Positions 8,909 to 18,304 of a stretch of 64,000 nucleotides of DNA are shown piece by piece; position 1 is the stretch's first letter, and every line of letters begins with the position of its first letter. Made by a program: the position numbers and the translations under genes. Location of the stretch: NCBI RefSeq assembly GCF_903914075.1, contig NZ_CAIWNQ010000001.1:186001-250000 (forward strand), read 5' to 3'. The DNA is from Ruegeria sp. THAF57. GTDB lineage: Bacteria; Pseudomonadota; Alphaproteobacteria; Rhodobacterales; Rhodobacteraceae. The notes beneath the pieces are model-generated. The model did no database searches. It saw nothing but the letters and a program-made list of their open reading frames with translations, and was not told the origin of the DNA.

Positions 8909-9914
8909 AGACACCCCCCCGAAGGCAGGCCGCAAGCTGTTGCTTTCTACGGTAAAAAACGAAGGAATATACCTGCTGGAATGGCTTGCCTATCACAAGT
9001 CAATAGGCATTGACGATTTCTGCATCTTTTCCAACGACTGCAGCGATGGCACCAATCTAATGCTCAACCGCCTTGATCAGCTGGGGGTGGTCCGTCACTT
9101 TGATAACCCCATCGGCCCGAGGATGGACCCACAGCGCGCTGCCTACTCACGAGCGAACCGAATGGACTGGGTGCGGGATGCCGATTGGGTGCTCATACTT
9201 GACGCAGATGAATTCCTGAACGTCCACGTAGGTGATCGCAGCATAGATGCACTGATCGACAATTGTGGCGCGCCAGACGCGATATCTGTCAACTGGCGCC
9301 TTATGGGATCATGCGGGCTGGAACAGTGGGATCCAGAAGCCCTGGTCACGGAACGCTTCACGCGCGGATCAACTTTCGAGGCCCCTGAAAACGGTTTGGT
9401 TTGGGGCTTTAAAACGCTGTTTCGCCCTGCAACGTTCGACTATTTCGGAGTGCACCGCCCCCGCTTTTTCAAACACCGTGAGATCGAACCTGACATGGCG
9501 CGCTGGACAAACGCGGACGGAAAGCCAATGGGCGGGAATATTCTTCAAAAAGGATGGCGCGGCAGCCGAGACAACGTCACAGGTAAATCGGCTCAAGTAA
9601 ATCACTATGCGGTCAAAAGCCGGGAAGAGTTTTTGCTCAAGCGGTTACGTGGAACCGCCAATTCCAAAAACAAAGACCGCATCGACATGGAGTATTTTGG
9701 GAAATACGACATCAACACAAACCATGACGATTCAATCGACACGGCCGCTATTCGTTCGATTGTGTCAGATTGGCTGACAGATGGAGATTTGGCGGCACTG
9801 CTTCGATCCTGCCACGACTGCGCGCGCCGTGTTCTGGATTATCAACTTGAGGCTTCCGAGTTTCGTCAGTTTGTTGACACCGGGCACTATCCTTCCACCG
9901 ACGCAAAGTATTAG
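8898..9914 (+). CDS. Glycosyltransferase family 2 protein (Glyco_tranf_2_4 type)
   Basis: Second copy of the family, 338 residues. WLAYHKSIGIDDFCIFSNDC near residue 28, DGTNLMLNRL and the DxD motif as LDADEF near residue 102 match the upstream paralogue, as does VNHYAVKSREEFLLKRLRG near residue 235. The first bases overlap the end of the preceding gene; ATG 8898 has GGGGA five bases before it, and an alternative ATG lies at 8892. The two genes form an operon and may act on one glycan in succession. The protein lacks the long charged tail of its neighbour. Confidence 0.85.
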   Translation: MKTEDTPPKAGRKLLLSTVKNEGIYLLEWLAYHKSIGIDDFCIFSNDCSDGTNLMLNRLDQLGVVRHFDNPIGPRMDPQRAAYSRANRMDWVRDADWVLILDADEFLNVHVGDRSIDALIDNCGAPDAISVNWRLMGSCGLEQWDPEALVTERFTRGSTFEAPENGLVWGFKTLFRPATFDYFGVHRPRFFKHREIEPDMARWTNADGKPMGGNILQKGWRGSRDNVTGKSAQVNHYAVKSREEFLLKRLRGTANSKNKDRIDMEYFGKYDINTNHDDSIDTAAIRSIVSDWLTDGDLAALLRSCHDCARRVLDYQLEASEFRQFVDTGHYPSTDAKY

Positions 9915-10267
9915 TGAATTTCTTTAATCCCCCAAGGGAAGTATCATCAAGCTCTGAAGGTTGCGTTTGTTATTTTTTCGGGGCTGTTAGCATTTAGAAA
10001 CTTCCATGTGGGTCATTTGCGCTCAACGGGATTGCGCCAGGTCTGCAGCTTTCGCTTGTTTGACAGAACACAAGACGCTGCCGTCTATCCTATTTCTGGG
10101 AACAATCGTATTTTCGAAGAAAGCCTCGAACATATAGCTTTCAACCTTCACCGAAACGACAAGCAGAGACCGGTCTTTCTGAAAGTACTGGAACAGGCTA
10201 TTGTAACATTGAAAAGACGAACTTACCCACTGTCTTACCTGTTCCCCCCCTTAGTCTGAGGTTTCAA
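9915..10267. other. 353-base gap without a recognisable gene
   Basis: An 83-codon open frame (10008-10259, plus) fills much of it but has no recognisable domain, lacks a clear Shine-Dalgarno sequence and shows a composition like the surrounding AT-richer DNA. It could be a remnant or a leader for the methyltransferase gene; I see no terminator. Confidence 0.4.
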
Positions 10268-10831
10268 ATGAAGTATCACCAATTTCGCGAGAGGATGGTC
10301 TCAAAACTTGTGGCAAAAGGGGGCGTCATAGCTGAAATTGGTGTGTTTCGCGGGCGTTTCAGCGAGCGGCTTCTTGAAATCGCTGAACCAAAAAAGATTT
10401 ATCTTGTGGATCCTTGGAACAATAAGGACGACCCTGACCTAGAAGAAAGCTGGTATCATTCATCCTCTCCTAATGACATGAATTTAATTTTTTCTAGTGT
10501 CTGCGAACGATTTTCCGAACGCATTGACAACGGGCAAGTAGAAATTCTTCGAGGCACCTCTAACGACCTTGCAGCCCTTGCGGTTGAAGAAAGCCTCGAT
10601 TTTGCATACATCGACGGGGACCACAGGTTCGAGGGCGTACTCAAAGACCTAAACACACTAGCAAGTCTCGTCAAAGTTGGCGGCATTTTGATGCTGGACG
10701 ACTACAATACGGGTAAATGGTGGGGTGACGGCGTCGTACGTGCTTTGAACTGTTTTCTTGGCGAACATCCCGCCAATTGGAGAATAGTCCGCGTAGCAGG
10801 CACACAGATTGCAATTCGGAGGCTGCAATAA
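10268..10831 (+). CDS. Class I SAM-dependent methyltransferase (Methyltransf_24/TylF-like)
   Basis: Protein of 187 residues. Motif I is IAEIGVFRGRFSERLLE (residues about 20-36), the acidic end of the second strand is YLVDPW near residue 47, and FAYIDGDHRFEGVLKDL (residues about 102-118) followed by LVKVGGILMLDDY is the signature of the Methyltransf_24 group, which includes sugar O-methyltransferases. A role in methylating a glycan is inferred from the glycosyltransferases and sulfotransferases around it. It stands alone on its strand. A weak Shine-Dalgarno (TGAGG) precedes the ATG. Confidence 0.85.
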   Translation: MKYHQFRERMVSKLVAKGGVIAEIGVFRGRFSERLLEIAEPKKIYLVDPWNNKDDPDLEESWYHSSSPNDMNLIFSSVCERFSERIDNGQVEILRGTSNDLAALAVEESLDFAYIDGDHRFEGVLKDLNTLASLVKVGGILMLDDYNTGKWWGDGVVRALNCFLGEHPANWRIVRVAGTQIAIRRLQ

Positions 10832-11051
10832 GGCTTTACGGCTAAATTGGCTACTTATGTGGAGCCAAAAGGAAGTGGTTAAACTATTCGCAGCGGACAC
10901 TGTGAAAGTACATTTGCGAACTTGTTCGTAACACCTTGTTTCCAAATTTTCCCGTTTTTAGCTTTCGGCGACAGGCGTAGCCTTCGGTGAACGCAGTTTT
11001 GACCCACATTGTGTCCTGTTGACCGTTTCGTCGTTAGCTTTACCGAGCTTA

Positions 11052-12071
11052 TCATGGCACCTTGTTCAGGGTCTGCAGCCCTGGGTTGCGTGCGACGTAT
11101 CGTTTAATTCGTGCCAGTAGAGATTTGACAGCTTTTTGTTCTCTTAGTTCATTTATTAGTTTATGCGCTCCGTTGACGGCCGCGTAGTGAAGCTGTCTCA
11201 ATTCCGAATCCCGCAGCAAGTCTGCTCTTGCAGCTCGTAGATCGTCAACATGCCGCGAAATCGAACTGTCGTAGTAGTCGTTATGGTCGTATCTACGCCA
11301 ATACTTCATACCGTACGATGTGTCCGGATGAGCTGAAGAACCTCTGGCCACTTTGAGAAGAAAACTTTCAACGGAGCGCAGTGCATAGTGGTTTAGCTGT
11401 ACCAAATCAAAGCCGTAATCCGGCCTGACCAGAGCTTTTACAGTCTTCGTCATGTCTACATTAGACAGATCAAAACCCGAACCGTTGACAGGGTGCAATT
11501 TGTTCAATTTTTCGGCTGCAAACAGGGGCGAATGGTTCGACCAGGAAATTGGTTCCGACGATTTGTGCGTTAAAGTCTTAGTGCCTCGCTTGTTTAATTC
11601 TCTAGTGTAAACCGAAGTTTGATCCCAACCATGATCAAACAAGGAAGTTTGGAGTTCGTCGGCGTAAATCCAATTGCCGCTATGCCCAAAGTTCTGTTGC
11701 GACAGGGAAATCAAGTTGGCGTAAGGCAAGGCGTCAAACAGGTCTTTCAACATTCCGTTACCAACTTTGACATTTATGAACTCGTCTACATCAAGGGAAG
11801 CCACCCAATCGGACCGAGCAAGTCGATTGCCAGAGTTTAGATACTTTAGCGCCGCGATAATGTGCATTTTACCGCCAGTCAAAGCCGTTGGGTTTGGCAA
11901 GTGACGAACCAAACCAAGTTCATCCAGTCTCTCTAGCATTAGGTCCGTGCCATCTGTGCAAGAATTGGAGAATACAATTGGATCATTGATTCCGATCATC
12001 CTATGGTAAGCGACCCATTCCAGAATGAACGGAGCTTCATTTCGCATGCAGGTGACCGAAGTAATTCGCAT
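11052..12071 (-). CDS. Glycosyltransferase family 2 protein (Glyco_tranf_2_4 type)
   Basis: Third paralogue of the family, 339 residues. It shows WVAYHRMIGINDPIVFSNSC (residues 19-38), DGTDLMLERLDELG (residues 40-53) and a variant DxD, LDVDEF, with the aspartates at residues 94 and 96. LVQLNHYALRSVESFLLKVARG near residue 225 corresponds to the NHYAVK segment of the others. The region is visibly AT-richer than the flanking core genes and the order of genes looks mosaic, consistent with horizontal acquisition. The next gene upstream on this strand is a sulfotransferase, 135 bases away. Confidence 0.84.
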   Translation of the reverse strand: MRITSVTCMRNEAPFILEWVAYHRMIGINDPIVFSNSCTDGTDLMLERLDELGLVRHLPNPTALTGGKMHIIAALKYLNSGNRLARSDWVASLDVDEFINVKVGNGMLKDLFDALPYANLISLSQQNFGHSGNWIYADELQTSLFDHGWDQTSVYTRELNKRGTKTLTHKSSEPISWSNHSPLFAAEKLNKLHPVNGSGFDLSNVDMTKTVKALVRPDYGFDLVQLNHYALRSVESFLLKVARGSSAHPDTSYGMKYWRRYDHNDYYDSSISRHVDDLRAARADLLRDSELRQLHYAAVNGAHKLINELREQKAVKSLLARIKRYVARNPGLQTLNKVP

Positions 12072-12206
12072 CAGTTATATCTTTCAATTTTAGGAGCTCA
12101 GATGTAACGCTCTGGATATCATCCGTCAAAAATGCAGACTGTTTTCATCTGCCTTGCGGTTCGCGTGCTACGTACAAAAGTGATGTTAAACGTCCAAATG
12201 AAAGGT

Positions 12207-12980
12207 TCATCTGAACGCTGCAGATCGCCAAACCTCTCGCCAATCTGGGGGCTGGTACAAAGGCGCACTCGCAGTTGACGAAGTATAGCCAAAATTGGCA
12301 ATCTCGCGTGCAAAACGTAATCGAACTGCGTTATCCATCTCATTGTCGAAGGTTAGGTTGACGTTAGTTTTCTGGGGGCGAATCCCAGACTTGCTCCGCA
12401 CATCACTCAACTTCACTGAAACGGGCAATCCAAGACTCTTTGCCACGCGGCTCAAGTCTTCCTCAATGCACTCGTACCGAATAAGGTTGTCAATAAGTGG
12501 GACCCATTGATGGGAATACATATGAAATGCTTCGCAAGGATCTTTCACTGGAGAAAGTACAAACTTTCTAAACAAACCCTGCATCTCTGTCGGTCCCAGA
12601 GCTTCCAAAGTCTGGTCAGGCTCCAGCACCTGCTCAGGCGTTTGATGCAGCTTCCAATAAAAACTGGAAACCATTTTTTCCCAAGGATTCCTTTCGCTTG
12701 TAATGATTCGGTAGTCGCGAATTTTGCTCCCCAAAATACTGATTGCGCTTTTCAATCCAGAGTGCTGTCGAATGACCCGGGGTTTACCAGATCGCCTATC
12801 AGGAATCTTTGCATTCCGAAAATTCAACCACGGCATCTGATTTAGCTCTGGTTCGGGAGGAACAATCCGAGAAATTATGTCTTCGGGCCCACAAGCCCGG
12901 GCCAGCGCCACTTCTAGGCTTGTACCAGCCGTTTTCATCGTTTTTATGAAAACAAACTTGTAGCTGTGACAAATAATCAT
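12207..12980 (-). CDS. Sulfotransferase family protein
   Basis: Predicted PAPS-dependent sulfotransferase of 257 residues. The 5'-phosphosulfate loop is seen as FIKTMKTAGTSLEVAL at residues about 11-26, and the 3'-phosphate site as ITSERNPWEKMVSSFYW near residue 90. The best match is to the Sulfotransfer_2-like group that modifies carbohydrates. ATG at 12980 is used rather than a TTG two codons upstream. It follows a GT32-like glycosyltransferase gene after 18 bases, so sugar addition and sulfation are probably coexpressed. Confidence 0.85.
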   Translation of the reverse strand: MIICHSYKFVFIKTMKTAGTSLEVALARACGPEDIISRIVPPEPELNQMPWLNFRNAKIPDRRSGKPRVIRQHSGLKSAISILGSKIRDYRIITSERNPWEKMVSSFYWKLHQTPEQVLEPDQTLEALGPTEMQGLFRKFVLSPVKDPCEAFHMYSHQWVPLIDNLIRYECIEEDLSRVAKSLGLPVSVKLSDVRSKSGIRPQKTNVNLTFDNEMDNAVRLRFAREIANFGYTSSTASAPLYQPPDWREVWRSAAFR

Positions 12981-12998
12981 GCCCAAACCTTGCCTTAT

Positions 12999-13817
12999 TC
13001 ACTGACCTCGCTTCAAATGCGAAACGTCTATTCCGAGTTTGCTTTGCATCCGCCCAACAAAACTGTTCGGATGGGGTCTGCGAGTTTTGTGAAAGTTAGA
13101 CAACGCGTGCGACCATAGGTGCACAGCTTCGGTGTCGGCCGACATCCAGCCCTCGGCTCCCCCATAAGGGTTAAACAAGACATCCGAGTATTGCCATGGA
13201 ACCGAGAAGAAGGCTTCCCGCCGTCGTACTTCCGAGATTTCGTCAGTTTGTCTTAGAGCATATGACAAGGCCATCGGCCCCATGGATGACCGTTTGACCT
13301 TGTAGAGGCCACTTAGCAGCTGCTGCTCCGGAAAGTCTGCCAACTTGGCGCGGAGAGCAGGTCTTAGCCAGGGAGGTTGATGGTGGGGTTTAGCAATGAA
13401 ATCGAGTAGCAACTTTAGTGATCCACTATCTGCTGGCGTACGCAAAACGGCGTTGCAGATCTTGTGGTTTGGACTTTCGTAGCCGACTGCGAAACCATTC
13501 TCATTGAGAGTGATTGGTTTCACAGCAACCATATCGGCATCAATCCAAATCTCGTCTCTTTTCTCCATGAGATGTAAGCGGAATATATCCGCCACCATGG
13601 ACGGGCCGACGTCTTGCAGAAATTCTTGGTCCGGTGCAAAAATATCTGAGGCATCAGCCACTTCAACCCCGTCCGGCACACCGCTGATTGCTGAATATGT
13701 GTAGAGCTTCACGCTATGACCAACCGCCAGAAAGGACGTCAGACTAAGTTGTTCGATCCATGACAAGGGTCGGCCAACCCACAATGTGGCCACGGCCGGA
13801 AAACTCTTTGTTATCAT
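12999..13817 (-). CDS. GT32-like glycosyltransferase (DXD sugar-binding region)
   Basis: Protein of 272 residues. MVADIFRLHLMEKRDEIWIDADMVAVKP (written here only as the key residues: a DxFR-type helix followed by the DxD of WIDAD near residue 94) is the Gly_transf_sug pattern found in capsular and mannosyl transferases. The C-terminal part retains AVHLWSHALSN, the histidine-containing end of the fold. The acceptor is unknown. It is the first gene of a probable two-gene operon with a sulfotransferase. Confidence 0.78.
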   Translation of the reverse strand: MITKSFPAVATLWVGRPLSWIEQLSLTSFLAVGHSVKLYTYSAISGVPDGVEVADASDIFAPDQEFLQDVGPSMVADIFRLHLMEKRDEIWIDADMVAVKPITLNENGFAVGYESPNHKICNAVLRTPADSGSLKLLLDFIAKPHHQPPWLRPALRAKLADFPEQQLLSGLYKVKRSSMGPMALSYALRQTDEISEVRRREAFFSVPWQYSDVLFNPYGGAEGWMSADTEAVHLWSHALSNFHKTRRPHPNSFVGRMQSKLGIDVSHLKRGQ

Positions 13818-14032
13818 TTACTTTTCCCTACCGAGACTTTACGAAGAACAACTCTGCTCCCTAAAATACAGTTCAGCGCACTATTACTCATACTACACAG
13901 TTTGGGGTGCGCAACGGGCTTAATCTCTATCCGACCCGATTTGATGGGATAATATTAATTTCCGGTCGTTATATTGATTTTTTCCCCTATACCTCAATCC
14001 AGCCATATCCACTATGTGCGTAAAGTTTGGGG

Positions 14033-14890
14033 CTAATTTTTGATTTTTGAAGCAGGCAAACACTCCTTTACCCACTTTCGATCTGTAGCGTATCCAAGTT
14101 CGATCAAAGCATCTCCAAATTTTTGAACGTAAACCTCTGCTACCTCTCGAGAGAGCTTACTACGCCATTGTTGTGTAGCGCCGCTGGAGATATGAGATTT
14201 AACTCTACCAGTCCGATCAGACCGGTCTGAAATTCCCCCAAACAGGCTGTTTGCCCAATACGATTTAACTAGGCCGTCTGCGTCAAAACCATCGACACTC
14301 ATATGAACAAGAGCGCCCCTAAAGCGCTCGCAATCTCTGTCTTCGATCAAATCCTCGTACCGTAGATCCACCACTTGTTCGTGCCCGTATGGCCAAGCAA
14401 GCATATCGCGTACCGTGCTCGCATGCTTTCCGTCCATCTCAAAAACCATTTGAGAAATAAGGTCAGGTTGTGAGGCAAGTTTCTGATGATATGAAAGCCC
14501 TCCCAGCCCGGGATCAGGACGATGGAGCCAACTTTCGTGAGAGTGTTTGGGCTTGAGGTGGTAGCGATGCCCAGAAATCAAGACATCTCGCGGATCCCTA
14601 ATAACATGGAAGAAACGAGCGCGAGAATCGTTAAATAACTGCTTTGGAAACCGAGAGTCCCAGTTTACACAAAGCGCAGGGCCCTCTTCCGGTAGAACAT
14701 CTTCAATTTTCGTTCTTGCTGACATCCGTACTGTAGGAATGCTGTTGGCATCCGTGTACTTCCGGAAAGTTCGGCGCATCCAAACGGTACCTGTTTTATG
14801 ATGCGTTCCGAGGCAAAGAAAACGTGGCACAACGGACCTATTATTGTTCTTGCAACTCAGAGAAACCCCGGGAATCACAGCTACTTCCAC
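14033..14890 (-). CDS. Sulfotransferase domain protein (Sulfotransfer_1-like)
   Basis: Second sulfotransferase of the block, about 285 residues. The 5'-phosphosulfate loop reads LGTHHKTGTVWMRRTF near residue 28 and the 3'-phosphate motif VIRDPRDVLISGHRYH near residue 95; the C-terminal RTGRVKSHISSGATQQWR (near residue 225) matches the PAPS-contacting RxGxxGDW region in position. The start is uncertain: GTG at 14890 is the longest choice and no strong Shine-Dalgarno sequence is seen; a second GTG begins at VPRFLCLG. It is unrelated in detail to the sulfotransferase at 12.2 kb, so the block has two independent sulfation activities. Confidence 0.83.
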   Translation of the reverse strand: MEVAVIPGVSLSCKNNNRSVVPRFLCLGTHHKTGTVWMRRTFRKYTDANSIPTVRMSARTKIEDVLPEEGPALCVNWDSRFPKQLFNDSRARFFHVIRDPRDVLISGHRYHLKPKHSHESWLHRPDPGLGGLSYHQKLASQPDLISQMVFEMDGKHASTVRDMLAWPYGHEQVVDLRYEDLIEDRDCERFRGALVHMSVDGFDADGLVKSYWANSLFGGISDRSDRTGRVKSHISSGATQQWRSKLSREVAEVYVQKFGDALIELGYATDRKWVKECLPASKIKN

Positions 14891-15180
14891 CGATCGAATG
14901 TCAACTCAACGAACAGACAAGTCTCAACCTACATTCAGTAACCAGCTAGATTGTTTTCAGAAGCGTGGTCAAGAGTCGCAATACAACAAAACTAATTCAG
15001 ATATCACTACTTGCACAGGCGAAAAACACTTCTCATTCCGGACGCACAGAATAGCTCCTTCGCCTTCAAACCTTTCATAGTCAGCGATGAGTTCTGATTG
15101 TAGAGTGGATTCTCAACAGGGCTTCTTGCATCGCTGCTCGGAACTACACAGTGCACTAAAGCTTAAGTTGAGCATACAAG

Positions 15181-16149
15181 ATGAGGCTGCCATTATTGGG
15201 ATTAGCTTTCCGAAGCCTTTTTCAAAAAACAACCAAGAGAAGAACACCAGTGGAGCAGCCGGTAAAAAAACCTTCCCATGCTGATCAGCGACGAAAAGTA
15301 CTGACATCACAACTTAAACCATCAAGACTTGTTCGGATTTGCGACGTGGGGGCAAATCCACTATCTGAACCACCCTACAGCGGTCTGTTAATGGATGGAG
15401 TAGCAGAGATAATTGGTTTTGAACCAAACCCGGACGCGTTTGCAAAGCTTCAGCAGACCAAAAGTGAGTATGAAACTTATTTTCAGCAAGCTGTAGGAAC
15501 ACAGGGGCATCGGACTTTATATCTGCATCCTCTTTCAGGTTTTTCTTCCCTGTTTCCCATGGATAAGACCGCGCTGGCACAAATCGGTAAAGAAAAGTGG
15601 TTGCGAGAAGGAAAAGTGCGCCAAATGGACGTGCAAACTGCACCTTTGGATGCAATAGAAGGTCTAGAGAAAGTTGATGTCCTAAAGATGGACCTTCAGG
15701 GTGCAGAACTAGAAGTCATCCAAGGCGGCGCACGGACTCTTGAGGATTGCGTTACTATCGTGACCGAAGTTCGTTTTCACCGTATCTACGAGAACGAACC
15801 ACTATTTGGCGACGTCGATTTGGCGCTACGAGAACGAGGCTTCAAACTACATAAGTTCTTATTCACCAAATCCGTGATGATGCCCCACGCTCATGAGCAT
15901 GACGTACGTCGCCCTCAACTAACAAGCCAACTACTTGATGGTGATGCAGTTTATATTCGCGAGGGCGATCTAAAGGTAATTCTAAACTCAGACCAACTAA
16001 TCTATTTATCCTTCGCGGCGGACTCGATTTTTGACAGTCCCGACTTAGCATTGATGTGCCTGGATGTTTTGGTTGCTCGTAAGAATATCGACGCTTCTTT
16101 GCCCAGAGAGTACATAAGCCATTTTCGAACAAAGCAGCGTAATTTTTAG
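15181..16149 (+). CDS. FkbM family methyltransferase
   Basis: SAM-dependent methyltransferase of 322 residues. Motif I is RICDVGANPL near residue 53, the following acidic strand end is IIGFEPNPDAF, and VDVLKMDLQGAELEVIQGG (residues about 164-182) is the FkbM hallmark. This family O-methylates sugars and polyketides. A C-terminal extension of about 100 residues beyond the core is of unknown role. The start lacks a clear Shine-Dalgarno sequence. This is the last gene of the glycan block before the tRNA gene. Confidence 0.86.
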   Translation: MRLPLLGLAFRSLFQKTTKRRTPVEQPVKKPSHADQRRKVLTSQLKPSRLVRICDVGANPLSEPPYSGLLMDGVAEIIGFEPNPDAFAKLQQTKSEYETYFQQAVGTQGHRTLYLHPLSGFSSLFPMDKTALAQIGKEKWLREGKVRQMDVQTAPLDAIEGLEKVDVLKMDLQGAELEVIQGGARTLEDCVTIVTEVRFHRIYENEPLFGDVDLALRERGFKLHKFLFTKSVMMPHAHEHDVRRPQLTSQLLDGDAVYIREGDLKVILNSDQLIYLSFAADSIFDSPDLALMCLDVLVARKNIDASLPREYISHFRTKQRNF

Positions 16150-16303
16150 GTCCTTTGACAAATGAATGGATCGAGGCGCGACATGGCCCTGAATAGCGGT
16201 TTGTGCAAACCAAATCAGATCTAGCGCTTACGCAGAAATTGAACAGTCATTCCATCGCGAACCCAATCTAAGTATCTGGAACAAATTTTCTTACGGGATT
16301 GAA

Positions 16304-16390
16304 TGGTGCGGTCGAGAAGACTCGAACTTCCACGGGTGTTACCCCACAGCGACCTCAACGCTGCGCGTCTACCAATTCCGCCACGACCGC
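16304..16390 (-). tRNA. tRNA-Leu (anticodon GAG)
   Basis: 87 bases including an encoded CCA. The acceptor arms GCGGTCG and CGACCGC pair perfectly; the anticodon loop is TTGAGGT closed by CAGCG/CGCTG; the D-loop AATTGGTAGAC, a long variable arm and the TTCGAGTCT T-loop are all present, giving a class II leucine tRNA. Its 3' end faces the glycan block. Confidence 0.96.
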
Positions 16391-16532
16391 ACTGTATGTG
16401 ACTTGGTAGAGGCGCATATAGACGGTGCGGAACGGGATGTGAAGAGGCAAAAAACAAGCCGGATTGAATTCCTTTTCGACCTTCATATCTGTATCACAGA
16501 TTTCACTTTGCCACCTGATCCGGAGATGCATC

Positions 16533-17192
16533 ATGACTTCATCAGACACGCGCCCGATCATCCAGATCGACATTGTCTCGGATGTGGTATGCCCGTGGTG
16601 TATTGTTGGCTTCCGGCAGCTTGATCTGGCGCTGCAGCAACAGGGGGTGCTTGCGCAACTCCGATGGCACCCGTTTGAATTGAACCCTGCCATGGGGGCC
16701 AAAGGGCAAAACCTGCGCGAGCACATGGCTGAGAAATACGGGTCTACAGCCGAGCAAAGTCAGCAGGCGCGTGATCGGTTGACGCAGATCGGCGCAGAGT
16801 TGGATTTCTCGTTCAATTTCGACGATGAGTCTCGGATCTACAATACCTTTGCCGCGCACCAGCTTTTGGACTGGGCCGAATCCCAAGGGCGTCAACACCC
16901 GCTGAAGATGGCTCTGTTTGAGGCATATTTCATTGACCAGAAGGATGTTTCCGATCCCAAAGTGCTTCTCGAAGCTGCTGAAGCCGTCGGATTGGACAGG
17001 GTCGCCGGACAGCAGGCTCTTTCCTCTGGTGCCCACGTCCAACCAGTGCGACAGAAGCAGGAGTTCTGGACCAGTCGCGGCATCTCGGGCGTGCCTTCGA
17101 TGGTGTTTGGCGGCAAGTACCTTGTAACGGGGGCGCAGGGTCAAGATACCTATGCGCAAATCCTTAGGCGCTGTTTGGCAGAGGCGGCGTAA
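16533..17192 (+). CDS. DsbA family oxidoreductase (FrnE-like)
   Basis: Thioredoxin-fold protein of 219 residues with the active-site pair in DVVCPWCIVGFRQLD (residues about 15-29). FGGKYLVTGAQ near residue 193 includes the cis-proline loop (GVPSMV just before). There is no signal peptide, so it acts in the cytoplasm, as FrnE-type proteins in oxidative-stress tolerance do. ATG 16533 is chosen over an upstream start because CGGAGA precedes it and homologues begin here. The tRNA gene is divergent, about 140 bases away. Confidence 0.9.
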   Translation: MTSSDTRPIIQIDIVSDVVCPWCIVGFRQLDLALQQQGVLAQLRWHPFELNPAMGAKGQNLREHMAEKYGSTAEQSQQARDRLTQIGAELDFSFNFDDESRIYNTFAAHQLLDWAESQGRQHPLKMALFEAYFIDQKDVSDPKVLLEAAEAVGLDRVAGQQALSSGAHVQPVRQKQEFWTSRGISGVPSMVFGGKYLVTGAQGQDTYAQILRRCLAEAA

Positions 17193-17230
17193 CCCCTTTT
17201 CCTGCCTGATACCGCGCGGTAAGAGACCTC

Positions 17231-17887
17231 ATGGAATGGAAAATCACTGACGGCTTGACCGACTATGACGATGCCGTCGCCTTTATGGAGGCGCGGGTAG
17301 CCGCTATCGCCGCCGGTGAAGCAGATGAATGCGTCTGGCTGCTCGAGCACCCCCCGCTTTATACCGCAGGAACATCCGCACGGATCGAAGATTTGACCGA
17401 CCCTGATCGGTTTCCCGTCTACGAAAGCAAGCGCGGCGGTGAATACACGTATCACGGCCCAGGCCAGCGGGTTGCCTATGTCATGCTTGATCTGAACAAA
17501 CGCGGGAAAGACGTACGGCGCTTTGTAAAACAGCTGGAAGCCTGGGTGATCGCGTCACTTGCGGAATTCAATGTCAAAGGTGAAATCCGGGATGGCCGCG
17601 TCGGTGTATGGGTGCGCCGGGATGACAAGCCGTTGACGGCTTCGGGCGCGCCGGCCGAGGACAAGGTCGCAGCGATTGGGTTGCGCCTGCGAAAATGGAT
17701 CAGCTTTCACGGAATCTCGATCAACGTGGAACCTGATCTTGATCATTTCTCAGGGATCGTGCCCTGCGGGATTTCCGAACATGGTGTAACGTCTTTGGTT
17801 GATTTGGGGCTGCCTGTCACGATGGCAGACATGGATGCCGCACTACAGAAAACGTTTTCCCAAGCATTCGAAACGATCGGGACGTGA
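17231..17887 (+). CDS. lipB: Octanoyl-[acyl-carrier-protein]:protein transferase LipB
   Basis: Transfers octanoate from acyl carrier protein to lipoyl domains, the first step of lipoic acid synthesis. The 218 residues show [11 protein letters not shown] near residue 37, the [11 protein letters not shown] signature near residue 70, the catalytic lysine in [12 protein letters not shown] near residue 145 and the catalytic cysteine in IVPCGI near residue 178. The usual partner lipA is not in the window. An AAGAGA Shine-Dalgarno precedes the ATG. A terminator lies 254 bases after the stop. Confidence 0.97.
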   Translation: MEWKITDGLTDYDDAVAFMEARVAAIAAGEADECVWLLEHPPLYTAGTSARIEDLTDPDRFPVYESKRGGEYTYHGPGQRVAYVMLDLNKRGKDVRRFVKQLEAWVIASLAEFNVKGEIRDGRVGVWVRRDDKPLTASGAPAEDKVAAIGLRLRKWISFHGISINVEPDLDHFSGIVPCGISEHGVTSLVDLGLPVTMADMDAALQKTFSQAFETIGT

Positions 17888-18304
17888 TGTCATAGACCGA
17901 ATCGCCTCATGACTCCAAATGGTTTACAATTCGCAAATCAGAATGCGCACTGTTTCCAATTGAGGCCTAAAACTCGCGCAAAAGCCGAGTGAATCATAAC
18001 ATTTGGCGGTTCAACCCCACTCAAACAAATACAGAACTGAGATTTGCGGGTACACTGATTGCACCGTTCTAGAGTGAGTGGTGTGTTAAACCGGTAATCG
18101 TAGGATTTCTGCGAAAACGGAAAAGTTCTTTATACGAGTCTGCCGTTCCGACCCCAAATCGGAACGGCAATTTTTTTCTGGGCCTTTCACCTTTCGGACT
18201 TTGCGCATCCGGCTTTCCCAAACTTTCTCACTTTGGCCGAAGCCGCATCAACTGCCCAAGGCCCGCAAGAAGTTTCGGCTACTCGGTGATCAAGTGCGTA
18301 ACGT
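17888..18304. other. 417-base intergenic region with an orphan terminator
   Basis: No coding sequence is evident on either strand. It contains a strong intrinsic terminator at 18141-18177, far from the lipB stop, so a long lipB 3' UTR or an independent small RNA ending there is possible. No convincing promoter was found by eye. Confidence 0.5.
18141..18177 (+). terminator. Strong intrinsic terminator (lipB 3' UTR or small RNA)
   Basis: Perfect 11-bp stem, TGCCGTTCCGA (18141-18151) pairing with TCGGAACGGCA (18159-18169), seven-base loop, then seven T residues (18171-18177). Confidence 0.9.

Noticed and set aside
10008..10259. 83-codon open frame before the Methyltransf_24-type gene
   Set aside because: No domain, no Shine-Dalgarno sequence and no similarity recognised; kept only as part of the gap description.
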